From: Reticulitermes speratus
Lineage: Eukaryota > Arthropoda > Insecta > Blattodea > Rhinotermitidae
DNA: 64,000 nt
Assembly (NCBI GenBank): GCA_021186555.1
Contig: JAJKFL010000005.1
Location: 744,001-808,000 of the forward strand
Direction of reading: 5' to 3'
In this document: positions 44,339 to 56,858 of the stretch, one piece after another
How the letters are laid out: every line of letters begins with the position of its first letter
Numbering within the stretch: the first letter of the stretch is position 1
Notes under the pieces: model-generated
Database searches by the model: none
Told to the model about the DNA's origin: nothing
Seen by the model: the letters and a program-made list of their open reading frames with translations, nothing else
Program-made: the position numbers and the translations under genes

Positions 44339-45822
44339 AAATTTATTGACATCGTGATCATAACATATTGACATCGTGATCATAACATATTGACATCGTG
44401 ATCATAACATATTGACATCGTGATCATAACATATTGACATCGTGTTCATAACATATTGACATCGTGATCATAATATATTGACATCGTGATCGTAACATAT
44501 TGGAATCGTGATCATAACATATTGACATCGCGATCATAACATACTGACATCGTGATCATAATATATTGACATCGTGATCATAACATATTGACATCGTGAT
44601 CATAATATATTGACATCGTGATCGTAACATATTGGAATCGTGATCATAACATATTGACATCGTGATCATAATATATTGACATCGTGATCATAACATATTG
44701 ACATCGTGATCATAATATATTGACATCGTGATCATAACATATTGACATCGTGATCACAACATATTGACATCGTGATCATAAATATATTGACATCGTGATC
44801 GTAACATATTGGAATCGTGATCATAACATATTGACATCGCGATCATAACATATTGACATCGTGATCATAATATATTGACATCGTGATCATAACATATTGG
44901 CATCGTGATCATAACATATTGGCATCGTGATCATAATATATTGACATCGCGATCGTAACATATTGACATCGCGATCATAACATATTGACATTGCGATCAT
45001 AACATATTGACATCGCGATCATAACATATTGACATCATGATCATAACATATTGACATCGTGATCATAACATATAGACATCGTGATCATAATATATTGACA
45101 TCGTGATCATAACATATTGACATCGTGATCATAACATATTGACATCGCGATCGTAACATATTGACATCGCGATCATAACATATTGACATTGCGATCATAA
45201 CATATTGACATCGCGACCATAACATATTGACATCATGATCATAACATATTGACATCGTGATCATAACATATAGACATCGTGATCATAATAGATTGACATC
45301 GTGATCATAACATATTGACATCGTGATCATAATATATTGACATCGTGATCATAATATATTGACATCGTGATCATAACATATTGACATCGTGATCATAACA
45401 TATTGACATCGTGATCATAACATATAGACATCGTGATCATAATATATTGACATCGTGATCATAACATATTGACATCGTGATCATAACATATTGACATCGC
45501 GATCGTAACATATTGACATCGCGATCATAACATATTGACATTGCGATCATAAACATATTGACATCGCGACCATAACATATTGACATCATGATCATAACAT
45601 ATTGACATTGTGATCATAACATATAGACATCGTGATCATAATATATTGACATCGTGATCATAACATATTGACATCGTGATCATAATATATTGACATCGTG
45701 ATCATAATATATTGACATCGTGATCATAACATATTGACATCGTGATCATAACATATTGACATCGCGACCATAACATATTGACATCATGATCATAATATAT
45801 TGACATCGTGATCATAATATAT
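44339..45822. repeat. 22-bp tandem array, about 67 copies
   Basis: Unit CATAACATATTGACATCGTG plus AT. Variants (TCGCGATC, TTGGAATCG, ATAGACATC) recur in the same order in blocks around 45000-45290 and 45380-45640, showing a large internal duplication. Confidence 0.95.
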
Positions 45823-46146
45823 TCAGGAGGCCAACATACCTTGAGGTCTGCTGTCGATAATACATAACATGTATTTTCACCGTCGGATTCTCCGCTGCCA
45901 TATTTATTACATTGAATAACTTCGTGAGCTGATAAAACGTCTAACGCAAAATACCGCACGGGAACTGAAGGAAAGCGAAGACACACATCGCCAAAAGCTG
46001 ATACAATGTACGAGGATATAAATAACTTTATTTTCGAGAACCTCAATTACGACATGCGGCTGCATCATTAGTCCTTATGAACTGCCTGACGGCAGGGACT
46101 GATCTGCTGAGGTGTCCTAACTGCTACAGCTTGTCCTGCATGTCTG

Positions 46147-47360
46147 TCTAACTGCTACAGTGTCTTGTCTAACTGCTACAGTGTCTTGTCTAACTGCTAC
46201 AGTGTCTTGTCTAACTGCTACAGTGTCTTGTCTAACTGCTACAGTGTCTTGTCTAACTGCTACAGTGTCTTGTCTAACTGCTACAGTGTCTTGTCTAACT
46301 GCTACAGTGTCTTGTCTAACTGCTACAGTGTCTTGTCTAACTGCTACAGTGTCTTGTCTAACTGCTACAGTGTCTTGTCTAACTGCTACAGTGTCTTGTC
46401 TAACTGCTACAGTGTCTTGTCTAACTGCTACAGTGTCTTGTCTAACTGCTACAGTGTCTTGTCTAACTGCTACAGTGTCTTGTCTAACTGCTACAGTGTC
46501 TTGTCTAACTGCTACAGTGTCTTGTCTAACTGCTACAGGCTGTCTAACTCAGTGTCTCATTGTTGTCTAACTGCTACAGTGTCTTGTCTAACTGCTACAG
46601 TGTCTTGTCTAACTGCTACAGTGTCTTGTCTAACTGCTACAGTGTCTTGTCTAACTGCTACAGTGTCTTGTCTAACTGCTACAGTGTCTTGTCTAACTGC
46701 TACAGTGTCTTGTCTAACTGCTACAGTGTCTTGTCTAACTGCTACAGTGTCTTGTCTAACTGCTACAGTGTCTTGTCTAACTGCTACAGTGTCTTGTCTA
46801 ACTGCTACAGTGTCTTGTCTAACTGCTACAGTGTCTTGTCTAACTGCTACAGTGTCTTGTCTAACTGCTACAGTGTCTTGTCTAACTGCTACAGTGTCTT
46901 GTCTAACTGCTACAGTGTCTTGTCTAACTGCTACAGTGTCTTGTCTAACTGCTACAGTGTCTTGTCTAACTGCTACAGTGTCTTGTCTAACTGCTACAGT
47001 GTCTTGTCTAACTGCTACAGTGTCTTGTCTAACTGCTACAGTGTCTTGTCTAACTGCTACAGTGTCTTGTCTAACTGCTACAGTGTCTTGTCTAACTGCT
47101 ACAGTGTCTTGTCTAACTGCTACAGTGTCTTGTCTAACTGCTACAGTGTCTTGTCTAACTGCTACAGTGTCTTGTCTAACTGCTACAGTGTCTTGTCTAA
47201 CTGCTACAGTGTCTTGTCTAACTGCTACAGTGTCTTGTCTAACTGCTACAGTGTCTTGTCTAACTGCTACAGTGTCTTGTCTAACTGCTACAGTGTCTTG
47301 TCTAACTGCTACAGTGTCTTGTCTAACTGCTACAGTGTCTTGTCTAACTGCTACAGTGTC
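46147..47360. repeat. 21-bp tandem array, about 57 copies
   Basis: The unit is CTAACTGCTACAGTGTCTTG plus T, nearly perfect throughout with one disturbed spot at 46538-46562. The homogeneity suggests recent expansion. It ends in a short CGGT run. Confidence 0.97.
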
Positions 47361-47651
47361 TCTGTCGGTCGGTCGGTCAGTGTCCTTTGAGGTGACAACA
47401 GCAACACGATCAACGTTTATCTTCATCATATCTGGCCTTCACCTTGTTCTCCCCATCTTCGTAGAGGAGAGGATTTTTGCATTGAATGACTGTAAAAGTA
47501 CTCATGCTTACAGAATCAAATTCCTAATTTATTAGAACAGCAGTTGATACACATATCGATACTTTCAGAAACCTCTGACATAAGATTGATCAACTCACAC
47601 CAACAAAAGCACCAAAACAAGTTTGTCACTGATTTCTTTATTAAAAGATTT

Positions 47652-47696
47652 CCCCATTACGCATTTCGGCACTTCTATATTGCCATCATCAGGGGG
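47652..47696 (-). ncRNA. Hammerhead-like motif
   Basis: The minus strand has CCCC, CTGATGA, U, helix II GGCA/TGCC, GAAA, TGCG, TA, ATGGGG. The core is canonical at CTGATGA. Helix III is weaker than in other copies. Inverted twin at 48104. Confidence 0.5.
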
Positions 47697-48103
47697 TCGT
47701 TGGAGTTTGTACATAGACCAATGTAATTAGGTTACATCAGTTTGTACATATACGATGTACTTACGTTACATCAGTTTGTACATAGACCGATGTACTTAGG
47801 TTACATCAGAACAGTTGTGTCAATGGTACAACGTCCTACTTTCGTGTCACGCAGACACGTAAGAAGGACGTTCTACCATACAGCAATACACACAGATAGA
47901 CAGCACAAAACAGCACACTGCCAATAATTACGAATTATATCACAGCATGTAGTTGAATATAGTATAGCACACTGTTTTACTATTAATTTTAGCAATTTAA
48001 CAATACTACTATTATACAATTTTATACAAAGTGGTAATAACGAATATTGACACAACTGTTCTGATGTAACCTAAGTACATCGGTCTATGTACAAACTCCA
48101 ACG

Positions 48104-48150
48104 ACCCCCCTGATGATGGCAATATAGAAGTGCCGAAATGCGTAATGGGG
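48104..48150 (+). ncRNA. Hammerhead-like motif
   Basis: Same sequence as the minus-strand copy at 47652-47696; right end of the inverted-repeat element. Confidence 0.5.
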
Positions 48151-48469
48151 AAATCTTTTAATAAAGAAATCAGTGACAAACTTGTTTTGGTGCGTTTGTT
48201 GGTGTGAGTTGATCAATTGTACAAAAATGCACGGTAAATATAACGTGATGTTCTCTGACATAAGGTTTGGGCTTTCACAGCTCATGTGGCAAAATTACAG
48301 CATTTTGTTTACATCAGTGCATACAATAATGTTTGTTCCGACGTTTCGGAAGAAGTTGTCTCCAAATTCCTCGGAAAATAAATGATTATAAGTGTTGTAA
48401 TAACTCAGTTGACAATTAGTTGAAGTTTCTAATTGTTTATGTTACGATTCAGAAGTGTTATTATTCGGT

Positions 48470-48540
48470 AGGCTGAAGTACAGTGGTAATGGACATTGGG
48501 GTAGCGGGTTCAAATCCCTTTCAAGGCATGCACTGTAATA
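48470..48540 (+). mobile_element. tRNA-like sequence, possible SINE head or tRNA relic
   Basis: A B-box match GGGTTCAAATCCC (about 48508-48520) lies about 35 bp after AGTACAGTGGTAATGG, a poor A box. The cloverleaf is not convincing. It may be the head of another SINE family. Confidence 0.3.
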
Positions 48541-48775
48541 ACAGAGATACTGCGATGGACTGCTCCTCCATATAAATGACTGTACCGCGAGTCCAAAACA
48601 CTGATTGACTGCGTAAGGATTAATTCTCAGACTAAAGGGGCCGTAGCAGCGATAATGCGATAAGAATTCGGCACTGCGTCAGTGTCACAAACAAAACAAA
48701 ACAACAGAGTGAAGACCGCGAGATTTGGAGCCGTGAATGATCAGTGTTGCCGCTCTAGTTCATTGCGATATGCGA

Positions 48776-49640
48776 CGTAACACAAAGACACGGTATATTA
48801 ATTACATGACAAGACACAAAATGGCGCGCTAAGTGACGTAACACAAAGACACGGTATATTAATTACATGACAAGACACAAAATGGCGCGCTAAGTGACGT
48901 AACACAAAGACACGGTATATTAATTACATGACAAGACACAAAATGGCGCGCTACGTGACATAACACAAAGACACGGTATATTAATTACATGACAAGACAC
49001 AAAATGGCGCGCTAAGTGACGTAACACAAAGACACGGTATATTAATTACATGACAAGACACAAAATGGCGCGCTACGTGACGTAACACAAAGACACGGTA
49101 ATATTAATTACATGACAAGACACAAAATGGCGCGCTAAGTGACGTAACACAAAGACACGGTATATTAATTACATGACAAGACACAAAATGGCGCGCTACG
49201 TGACATAACACAAAGACACGGTATATTAATTACATGACAAGACACAAAATGGCGCGCTAAGTGACGTAACACAAAGACACGGTATATTTAATTACAAGAC
49301 AAGACACAAAATGGCGCGCTACGTGACATAACACAAAGACACGGTATATTAATTACATGACAAGACACAAAATGGCGCGCTAAGTGACGTAACACAAAGA
49401 CACGGTATATTAATTACAAGACAAGACACAAAATGGCGCGCTACGTGACATAACACAAAGACACGGTATATTAATTACATGACAAGACACAAAATGGCGC
49501 GCTAAGTGACGTGGCACAAAGACACGGTATATTAATTACATGACAAGACACAAAATGGCGCGCTACGTGACATAACACAAAGACACGGTATATTAATTAC
49601 ATGACAAGACACAAAATGGCGCGCTAAGTGACGTGGCACA
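48776..49640. repeat. 61-bp tandem array, about 14 copies, partly dimeric
   Basis: The unit includes GTGACGTAACACAAAGACAC, GGTATATTAATTACATGACA and AAAATGGCGCGCTAA. Copies alternate between TAAGTGACGTAAC and TACGTGACATAAC over much of the array, a 122-bp higher-order unit. Confidence 0.95.
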
Positions 49641-50093
49641 CAGACTTCAAGATGGCGTACTTTACTTTAAGAATGTTATACAGTGTTACGGTACACTCGT
49701 TAAAGTAATTTCATTTACACCTGTAAGAAACCTACGGCCTTCGCTGCATCGATTTTCGTGAAAATCACAAATTCTGCGAGGGGCAATGCTCACATTGTTT
49801 TATCGAATTTCACTGCAATCTCACAACACACGCGGTAAGCACGGACGCTCCTAAGTAAAGCAAGGCCTTCACTGACCCGACTGTTACAAAGCTAACAATC
49901 ACTCAATGTGGTTTATTCAAAACGAAAAGAAATATACAGCATGCTGTTAACATTCATCACAGCACTTACGTAACTACGGCTTCCAATGCACTTATTTTCA
50001 GGAAACTCATATTTTGTGAATTGCAACACGCGGAGACGTCCATACTGAATTACATACAAATCGGTCATGAAATATGAAAGTATTTTTATGTCT
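49641..50093. other. Spacer, nothing recognised
   Basis: Unique-looking sequence between the 61-bp array and a SINE fragment. Confidence 0.5.
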
Positions 50094-50195
50094 CGACAGC
50101 CCCTAGTGGGCCTAGGCTCCTCATTGATGAGATTTCGCGATCACACTCAGACATACCACACTCAATAAGACTCCTCTGGACGAGTGATCGGCTGC
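50094..50195 (-). mobile_element. SINE family B fragment (3' half)
   Basis: Only the 3' part remains: on the minus strand CACTCGTCCAGAGGAGTC, then GGGGCTGTCGAGACATAA at the end. The tRNA head is absent. Confidence 0.75.
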
Positions 50196-50297
50196 ATAGG
50201 TGAAGCAGGAGGTACTTTACGCTACTCTGCATTCCAAAAACATCAGGCCACTTACCGACACCATAGGGCAAAAAAACAGGCATAATGACGTCATGTG

Positions 50298-50432
50298 TTC
50301 GGTGTCCCTGCCACTATCACGGTGTCCCTGCCACTATCACGGTGTCCCTTCCACTATCACGGTGTCCTTGCCACTATCACGGTGTCCCTGCCACTATCAC
50401 GGTGTCCCTGCCACTATCACGGTGTCCCTGCC
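50298..50432. repeat. 20-bp tandem array, about 7 copies
   Basis: Unit GGTGTCCCTGCCACTATCAC. On the minus strand the flanking transposase relic reads into it (SGRDTVIVAGTP). Confidence 0.93.
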
Positions 50433-50434
50433 GC

Positions 50435-51000
50435 TGTCTACGTCATCATCACTGCCGTCACCCTCCGTAACTGCTTCTCTTTCCAAACAAGAATGTTCAG
50501 TGTTCTGACGTACTGACAATGAGGACGAAACGTCTGTTGTCACGCCCTTGATCCCTTCTTGCACTCCTAACAGCGTGCTGTGGGATCTTACATGGTCCTG
50601 AGATTGATGCAGGCTAACTCGATGGGATTCAAATGGCACACACATGGTCGCCATGTGCGGCAAAGAGCGTATCAATGCGACACGCTTTCTGTTTGGGGCG
50701 CAACTGCATCTGTTGACACTGTAACTTCCCTCGCAATGTTCGCACGGCACTTCGAGCATTCGCAAATATTCCAACTTGTCTGCCTTGAGTGATCGCTTGG
50801 TCGGAGGTTTATCAACTTTCTTGTCGTGGCGGGCGCACAGCGTCTGAAGATGATGGATGTGGCTTCCAGATTTGGAATAACTTCCTCTCTCATCCATTTC
50901 TCAAAGTTGTCAGGACTCATTAGCCCACGGTAATCACTCGTTGCCTTACCTTCCTTGTGGATTAACTCACAGCCTTCAACAAAGCACCAGATCCGCCGAG
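50435..51000 (-). pseudogene. Relic of a DDE-superfamily transposase-like protein
   Basis: From about 51000 downward one frame reads through SDYRGLMSPDNFEKWMREE and VIPNLEATSIIF. This resembles the block before the second catalytic Asp in the IS630/Tc1-like DDE proteins common in insect genomes (NFEKW...IPNLPP...DNAPYH). The expected Asp-Asn is missing (FRRCAPAT instead). A frameshift near 50835 moves homology to another frame reading KKVDKPPTKRSLKADKLEYL, also typical of this family. The tail is acidic (GDGSDDDVDSG) and runs directly into a 20-bp tandem array. Catalytic residue loss and the frameshift make it non-functional. It lies between two SINE fragments. The family assignment is by remembered motif, not by search. 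Confidence 0.6.
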
Positions 51001-51082
51001 ATGAACAACAACAATTCCGTCAGACACATTTACATTACTCACAATTCCTACAACTTTCTATTAAGCCAACACTTCCTAACGT

Positions 51083-51265
51083 CGAATCCCGCCGGAGACA
51101 TGGATGTCTGTATCTTGTGAGTGTTGTGTGTTGTCAGGTAGAGGTCTCTGCGTCGGGGCCGATCACTCGTCCAGAGGAGTCCTACCGACTGTGGTGTGTC
51201 TCAGTGTGATCGTGAAGCCTCGAACAATGAGGCGGCCTAGGCCCCCAAGGGGCTGTCGAGCCATT
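51083..51265 (+). mobile_element. SINE family B fragment (head truncated)
   Basis: Starts within the B box (GTCGAATCCCGCCGGAGACA) and runs to GGGGCTGTCGAGCCATTG. A short A-run follows. Confidence 0.82.
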
Positions 51266-51663
51266 GAAAAAAAAGAGACGTTAGCAGTGTGACTTACTGT
51301 CAGCTGTAGAACGCCATGTAGATGCACGTAGATGCACGTAGATGCACGATCACCTCATAAGACTTTTCACTACGAACAATCAACGAACGTTAATGTATTT
51401 AGCACTTCTAACTAGTATTGTGGCATTTTCCTCTTTTCTGTAGCCGGGAGTAGCGACATGACGCTTCATCAGTCTATGCAATCAAATGATGGGCAGGCAT
51501 CTCAGAATAAAGGGAGAATTTTCGGTACAGATAGCTAACATTAAGGGCTAAAAATCACCACCATCAAATTCAGAAAAGGAGATTTAATGGAGAGGAAGGG
51601 AGCACAATGGAGTTATGGGCTCTCAGTTGATACAAATCTTTGTCCTTAGCACTTAACATTCAA
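51266..51663. other. Spacer with a short 10-bp repeat
   Basis: GTAGATGCAC is repeated four times near 51317-51347. Otherwise nothing. Confidence 0.5.
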
Positions 51664-54600
51664 AGCGCCAGCTGATGTCACAACTGTGCATTACCGTACA
51701 AAGCGCCACCTGATGTCACAACTGTGCAGTACCGTACAAAGCGCCAGCTGATGTCACAACTGTGCAGTACCGTACAAAGCGCCACCTGATGTCACAACTG
51801 TGCAGTACCGTACAAAGCGCCAGCTGATGTCACAACTGTGCAGTACCGTACAAAGCGCCACCTGATGTCACAACTGTGCAGTACCGTACAAAGCGCCACC
51901 TGATGTCACAACTGTGCAGTACCGTACAAAGCGCCAGCTATGTCACAACTGTGCAGTACCGTACAAAGCGCCACCTGATGTCACAACTGTGCAGTACCGT
52001 ACAAAGCGCCAGCTGATGTCACAACTGTGCAGTACCGTACAAAGCGCCACCTGATGTCACAACTGTGCATTACCGTACAAAGCGCCACCTGATGTCACAA
52101 CTGTGCAGTACCGTACAAAGCGCCAGCTGATGTCACAACTGTGCAGTACCGTACAAAGCGCCACCTGATGTCACAACTGTGCAGTACCGTACAAAGCGCC
52201 AGCTGATGTCACAACTGTGCAGTACCGTACAAAGCGCCAGCTGATGTCACAACTGTGCAGTACCGTACAAAGCGCCACCTGATGTCACAACTGTGCAGTA
52301 CCGTACAAAGCGCCACCTGATGTCACAACTGTGCAGTACCGTACAAAGCGCCAGCTGATGTCACAACTGTGCAGTACCGTACAAAGCGCCAGCTGATGTC
52401 ACAACTGTGCAGTACCGTACAAAGCGCCACCTGATGTCACAACTGTGCAGTACCGTACAAAGCGCCACCTGATGTCACAACTGTGCAGTACCGTACAAAG
52501 CGCCACCTGATGTCACAACTGTGCAGTACCGTACAAAGCGCCAGCTGATGTCACAACTGTGCAGTACCGTACAAAGCGCCACCTGATGTCACAACTGTGC
52601 AGTACCGTACAAAGCGCCAGCTGATGTCACAACTGTGCAGTACCGTACAAAGCGCCACCTGATGTCACAACTGTGCATTACCGTACAAAGCGCCACCTGA
52701 TGTCACAACTGTGCAGTACCGTACAAAGCGCCAGCTGATGTCACAACTGTGCAGTACCGTACAAAGCGCCACCTGATGTCACAACTGTGCAGTACCGTAC
52801 AAAGCGCCAGCTGATGTCACAACTGTGCAGTACCGTACAAAGCGCCAGTTGATGTCACAACTGTGCAGTACCGTACAAAGCGCCAGCTGATGTCACAACT
52901 GTGCAGTACCGTACAAAGCGCCAGCTGATGTCACAACTGTGCAGTACCGATACAAAAGCGCCAGCTGATGTCACAGCTGTGCAGTACCGTACAAAGCGCC
53001 AGCTGATGTCACAACTGTGCAGTACCGTACAAAGCGCCAGCTGATGTCACAACTGTGCAGTACCGTACAAAGCGCCACCTGATGTCACAACTGTGCAGTA
53101 CCGTACAAAGCGCCAGCTGATGTCACAACTGTGCAGTACCGTACAAAGCGCCACCTGATGTCACAACTGTGCAGTACCGTACAAAGCGCCACCTGATGTC
53201 ACAACTGTGCAGTACCGTACAAAGCGCCACCTGATGTCACAACTGTGCAGTACGTACAAAGCGCCAGCTGATGTCACAACTGTGCAGTATCGTACAAAGT
53301 GCCAGCTGATGTCACAACTGTGCAGTACCGTACAAAGCGCCAGCTGATGTCACAACTGTGCAGTACCGTACAAAGCGCCAGCTGATGTCACAACTGTGCA
53401 GTACCGTACAAAGCGCCAGCTGATGTCACAACTGTGCAGTACCGTACAAAGCGCCAGCTGATGTCACAACTGTGCAGTACCGTACAAAGCGCCAGCTGAT
53501 GTCACAACTGTGCAGTATCGTACAAAGCGCCAGCTGATGTCACAACTGTGCAGTATCGTACAAAGCGCCAGCTGATGTCACAACTGTGCAGTATCGTACA
53601 AAGCGCCAGCTGATGTCACAACTGTGCAGTATCGTACAAAGCGCCAGCTGATGTCACAAATTGTGCAGTACCGTACAAAGCGCCAGCTGATGTCACAAAT
53701 TGTGCAGTACCGTACAAAGCGCCAGCTGATGTCACAAATTGTGCAGTACCGTACAAAGCGCCAGCTGATTTCACAAATTGTGCAGTACCGTACAAAGCGC
53801 CAGCTGATGTCACAAATTGTGCAGTACCGTTCAAAGCGCCAGCTGATGTCACAAATTGTGCAGTACCGTACAAAGCGCCAGCTGATGTCACAAATTGTGC
53901 AGTACCGTACAAAGCGCCAGCTGATGTCACAAATTGTGCAGTACCGTACAAAGCGCCAGCTGATGTCACAACTGTGCAGTACCGTACAAAGCGCCAGCTG
54001 ATGTCACAACTATGCAGTACCGTACAAAGCGCCAGCTGATGTCACAACTGTGCAGTACCGTACAAAGCGCCAGCTGATGTCACAACTGTGCAGTACCGTA
54101 CAAAGCGCCAACTGATGTCACAACTGTGCAGTACCGTACAAAGCGCCAGTTGATGTCACAACTGTGCAGTATCGTACAAAGCGCCAGCTGATGTCACAAC
54201 TGTGCAGTACCGTACAAAGCGCCAGTTGATGTCACAACTGTGCAGTACCGTACAAAGCGCCAGCTGATGTCACAACTGTGCAGTACCGTACAAAGCGCCA
54301 CCTGATGTCACAACTGTGCAGTACCGTACAAAGCGCCAGCTGATGTCACAACTGTGCAGTATCGTACAAAGCGCCAGCTGATGTCACAACTGTGCAGTAT
54401 CGTACAAAGCGCCAGCTGATGTCACAACTGTGCAGTATCGTACAAAGCGCCAGCTGATGTCACAACTGTGCAGTACCGTACAAAGCGCCAGTTGATGTCA
54501 CAACTGTGCAGTACCGTACAAAGCGCCAGCTGATGTCACAACTGTGCAGTACCGTACAAAGCGCCAGCTGATGTCACAACTGTGCAGTACCGTACAAAGC

Positions 54601-56580
54601 GCCAGCTGATGTCACAACTGTGCAGTACCGTACAAAGCGCCAGTTGATGTCACAACTGTGCAGTACCGTACAAAGCGCCAGCTGATGTCACAACTGTGCA
54701 GTACCGTACAAAGCGCCAGCTGATGTCACAACTATGCAGTACCGTACAAAGCGCCAGCTGATGTCACAACTGTGCAGTACCGTACAAAGCGCCAGCTGAT
54801 GTCACAACTGTGCAGTACCGTACAAAGCGCCAACTGATGTCACAACTGTGCAGTACCGTACAAAGCGCCAGTTGATGTCACAACTGTGCAGTATCGTACA
54901 AAGCGCCAGCTGATGTCACAACTGTGCAGTACCGTACAAAGCGCCAGTTGATGTCACAACTGTGCAGTACCGTACAAAGCGCCAGCTGATGTCACAACTG
55001 TGCAGTACCGTACAAAGCGCCACCTGATGTCACAACTGTGCAGTACCGTACAAAGCGCCAGCTGATGTCACAACTGTGCAGTATCGTACAAAGCGCCAGC
55101 TGATGTCACAACTGTGCAGTATCGTACAAAGCGCCAGCTGATGTCACAACTGTGCAGTATCGTACAAAGCGCCAGCTGATGTCACAACTGTGCAGTACCG
55201 TACAAAGCGCCAGTTGATGTCACAACTGTGCAGTACCGTACAAAGCGCCAGCTGATGTCACAACTGTGCAGTACCGTACAAAGCGCCAGCTGATGTCACA
55301 ACTGTGCAGTACCGTACAAAGCGCCAGCTGATGTCACAACTGTGCAGTACCGTACAAAGCGCCAGTTGATGTCACAACTGTGCAGTACCGTACAAAGCGC
55401 CAGCTGATGTCACAACTGTGCAGTACCGTACAAAGCGCCAGCTGATGTCACAACTGTGCAGTATCGTACAAAGCGCCAGCTGATGTCACAACTGTGCAGT
55501 ATCGTACAAAGCGCCAGCTGATGTCACAACTGTGCAGTATCGTACAAAGCGCCAGCTGATGTCACAACTGTGCAGTACCGTACAAAGCGCTAGTTGATGT
55601 CACAACTGTGCAGTACCGTACAAAGCGCCAGCTGATGTCACAACTGTGCAGTACCGTACAAAGCGCCAGCTGATGTCACAACTGTGCAGTACCGTACAAA
55701 GCGCCAGCTGATGTCACAACTGTGCAGTACCGTACAAAGCGCCAGCTGATGTCACAACTGTGCAGTACCGTATAAAGCGCCAGCTGATGTCACAACTGTG
55801 CAGTATCGTACAAAGCGCCAGCTGATGTCACAACTGTGCAGTACCGTACAAAGCGCCAGCTGATGTCACAACTGTGCAGTACCGTACAAAGCGCCACCTG
55901 ATGTCACAACTGTGCAGTACCGTACAAAGCGCCAGCTGATGTCACAACTGTGCAGTACCGTACAAAGCGCCAGCTGATGTCACAACTGTGCAGTATCGTA
56001 CAAAGCGCCAGCTGATGTCACAACTGTGCAGTACCGTACAAAGCGCCAGCTGATGTCACAACTGTGCAGTACCGTACAAAGCGCCAGCTGATGTCACAAC
56101 TGTGCAGTACCGTACAAAGCGCCAGCTGATGTCACAACTGTGCAGTACCGTACAAAGCGCCAGCTGATGTCACAACTGTGCAGTACCGTACAAAGCGCCA
56201 GCTGATGTCACAACTGTGCAGTACCGTACAAAGCGCCAGCTGATGTCACAACTGTGCAGTACCGTACAAAGCGCCAGCTGATGTCACAACTGTGCAGTAC
56301 CGTACAAAGCGCCAGCTGATGTCACAACTGTGCAGTACCGTACAAAGCGCCAGCTGATGTCACAACTGTGCAGTACCGTACAAAGCGCCAGCTGATGTCA
56401 CAACTGTGCAGTACCGTACAAAGCGCCAGCTGATGTCACAACTGTGCAGTACCGTACAAAGCGCCAGCTGATGTCACAACTGTGCAGTACCGTACAAAGC
56501 GCCAGCTGATGTCACAACTGTGCAGTACCGTACAAAAGCGCCAGCTGATGTCACAACTGTGCAGTACCGTACAAAGCGCG
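51664..56580. repeat. 38-bp tandem array, about 129 copies, with higher-order structure
   Basis: The unit includes CCGTACAAAGCGCCAGCTGA and TGTCACAACTGTGCAGTA. The left third mixes CACCTG and CAGCTG copies. A sub-array of 39-bp units (AAATTGTGC, 53655-53950) is followed by a 722-bp (19-unit) duplication. The right end is homogeneous. Confidence 0.97.
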
Positions 56581-56802
56581 CAATTTAAACTTCAACACGC
56601 TTTTTTTTCCCCCACAATTACAGCAATAATAGCCTATCAGAATTTGGAACAGGGTACAGGACTAGGATCGACTTGAATTGCGCGAGATTTGAGGTGTGCA
56701 CAGTGGTGACGTTGAGGGCTCAGTTTGTATGCATGGACTTAGAAACGTTAGACACTGACCGTGCAATACATAATCACACAGCACAAGATATAAAGTACAT
56801 AC

Positions 56803-56858
56803 TTGTCAAGTGTCCTGTGTTGTGATTTGTACAAATCACAACACAGGACACTTGACAA
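56803..56858. repeat. Perfect 56-bp palindrome
   Basis: Two 28-bp arms with no spacer: TTGTCAAGTGTCCTGTGTTG and TGATTTGT, then the exact reverse complement. The centre is at 56830/56831. It would form a full cruciform or RNA hairpin. Confidence 0.95.

Larger units (their letters stand above)
47560..48205. mobile_element. Inverted-repeat element with hammerhead-like ends
   Basis: The ends at 47577-47720 (minus) and 48060-48205 (plus) are inverted copies, including ATCAACTCACACCAACAAA against TTTGTTGGTGTGAGTTGAT and the CTGATGATGGC motif. The arms also share the CATCGGTCTATGTACAAACT block, which is repeated three times as a degraded 45-bp direct repeat on the left side (47705-47810). AT-rich, non-coding centre. 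Confidence 0.62.

Noticed and set aside
46160..47535. Frames of LSNCYSV or DTVAVRQ repeats
   Set aside because: 21-bp array product with no unique N-terminal domain.
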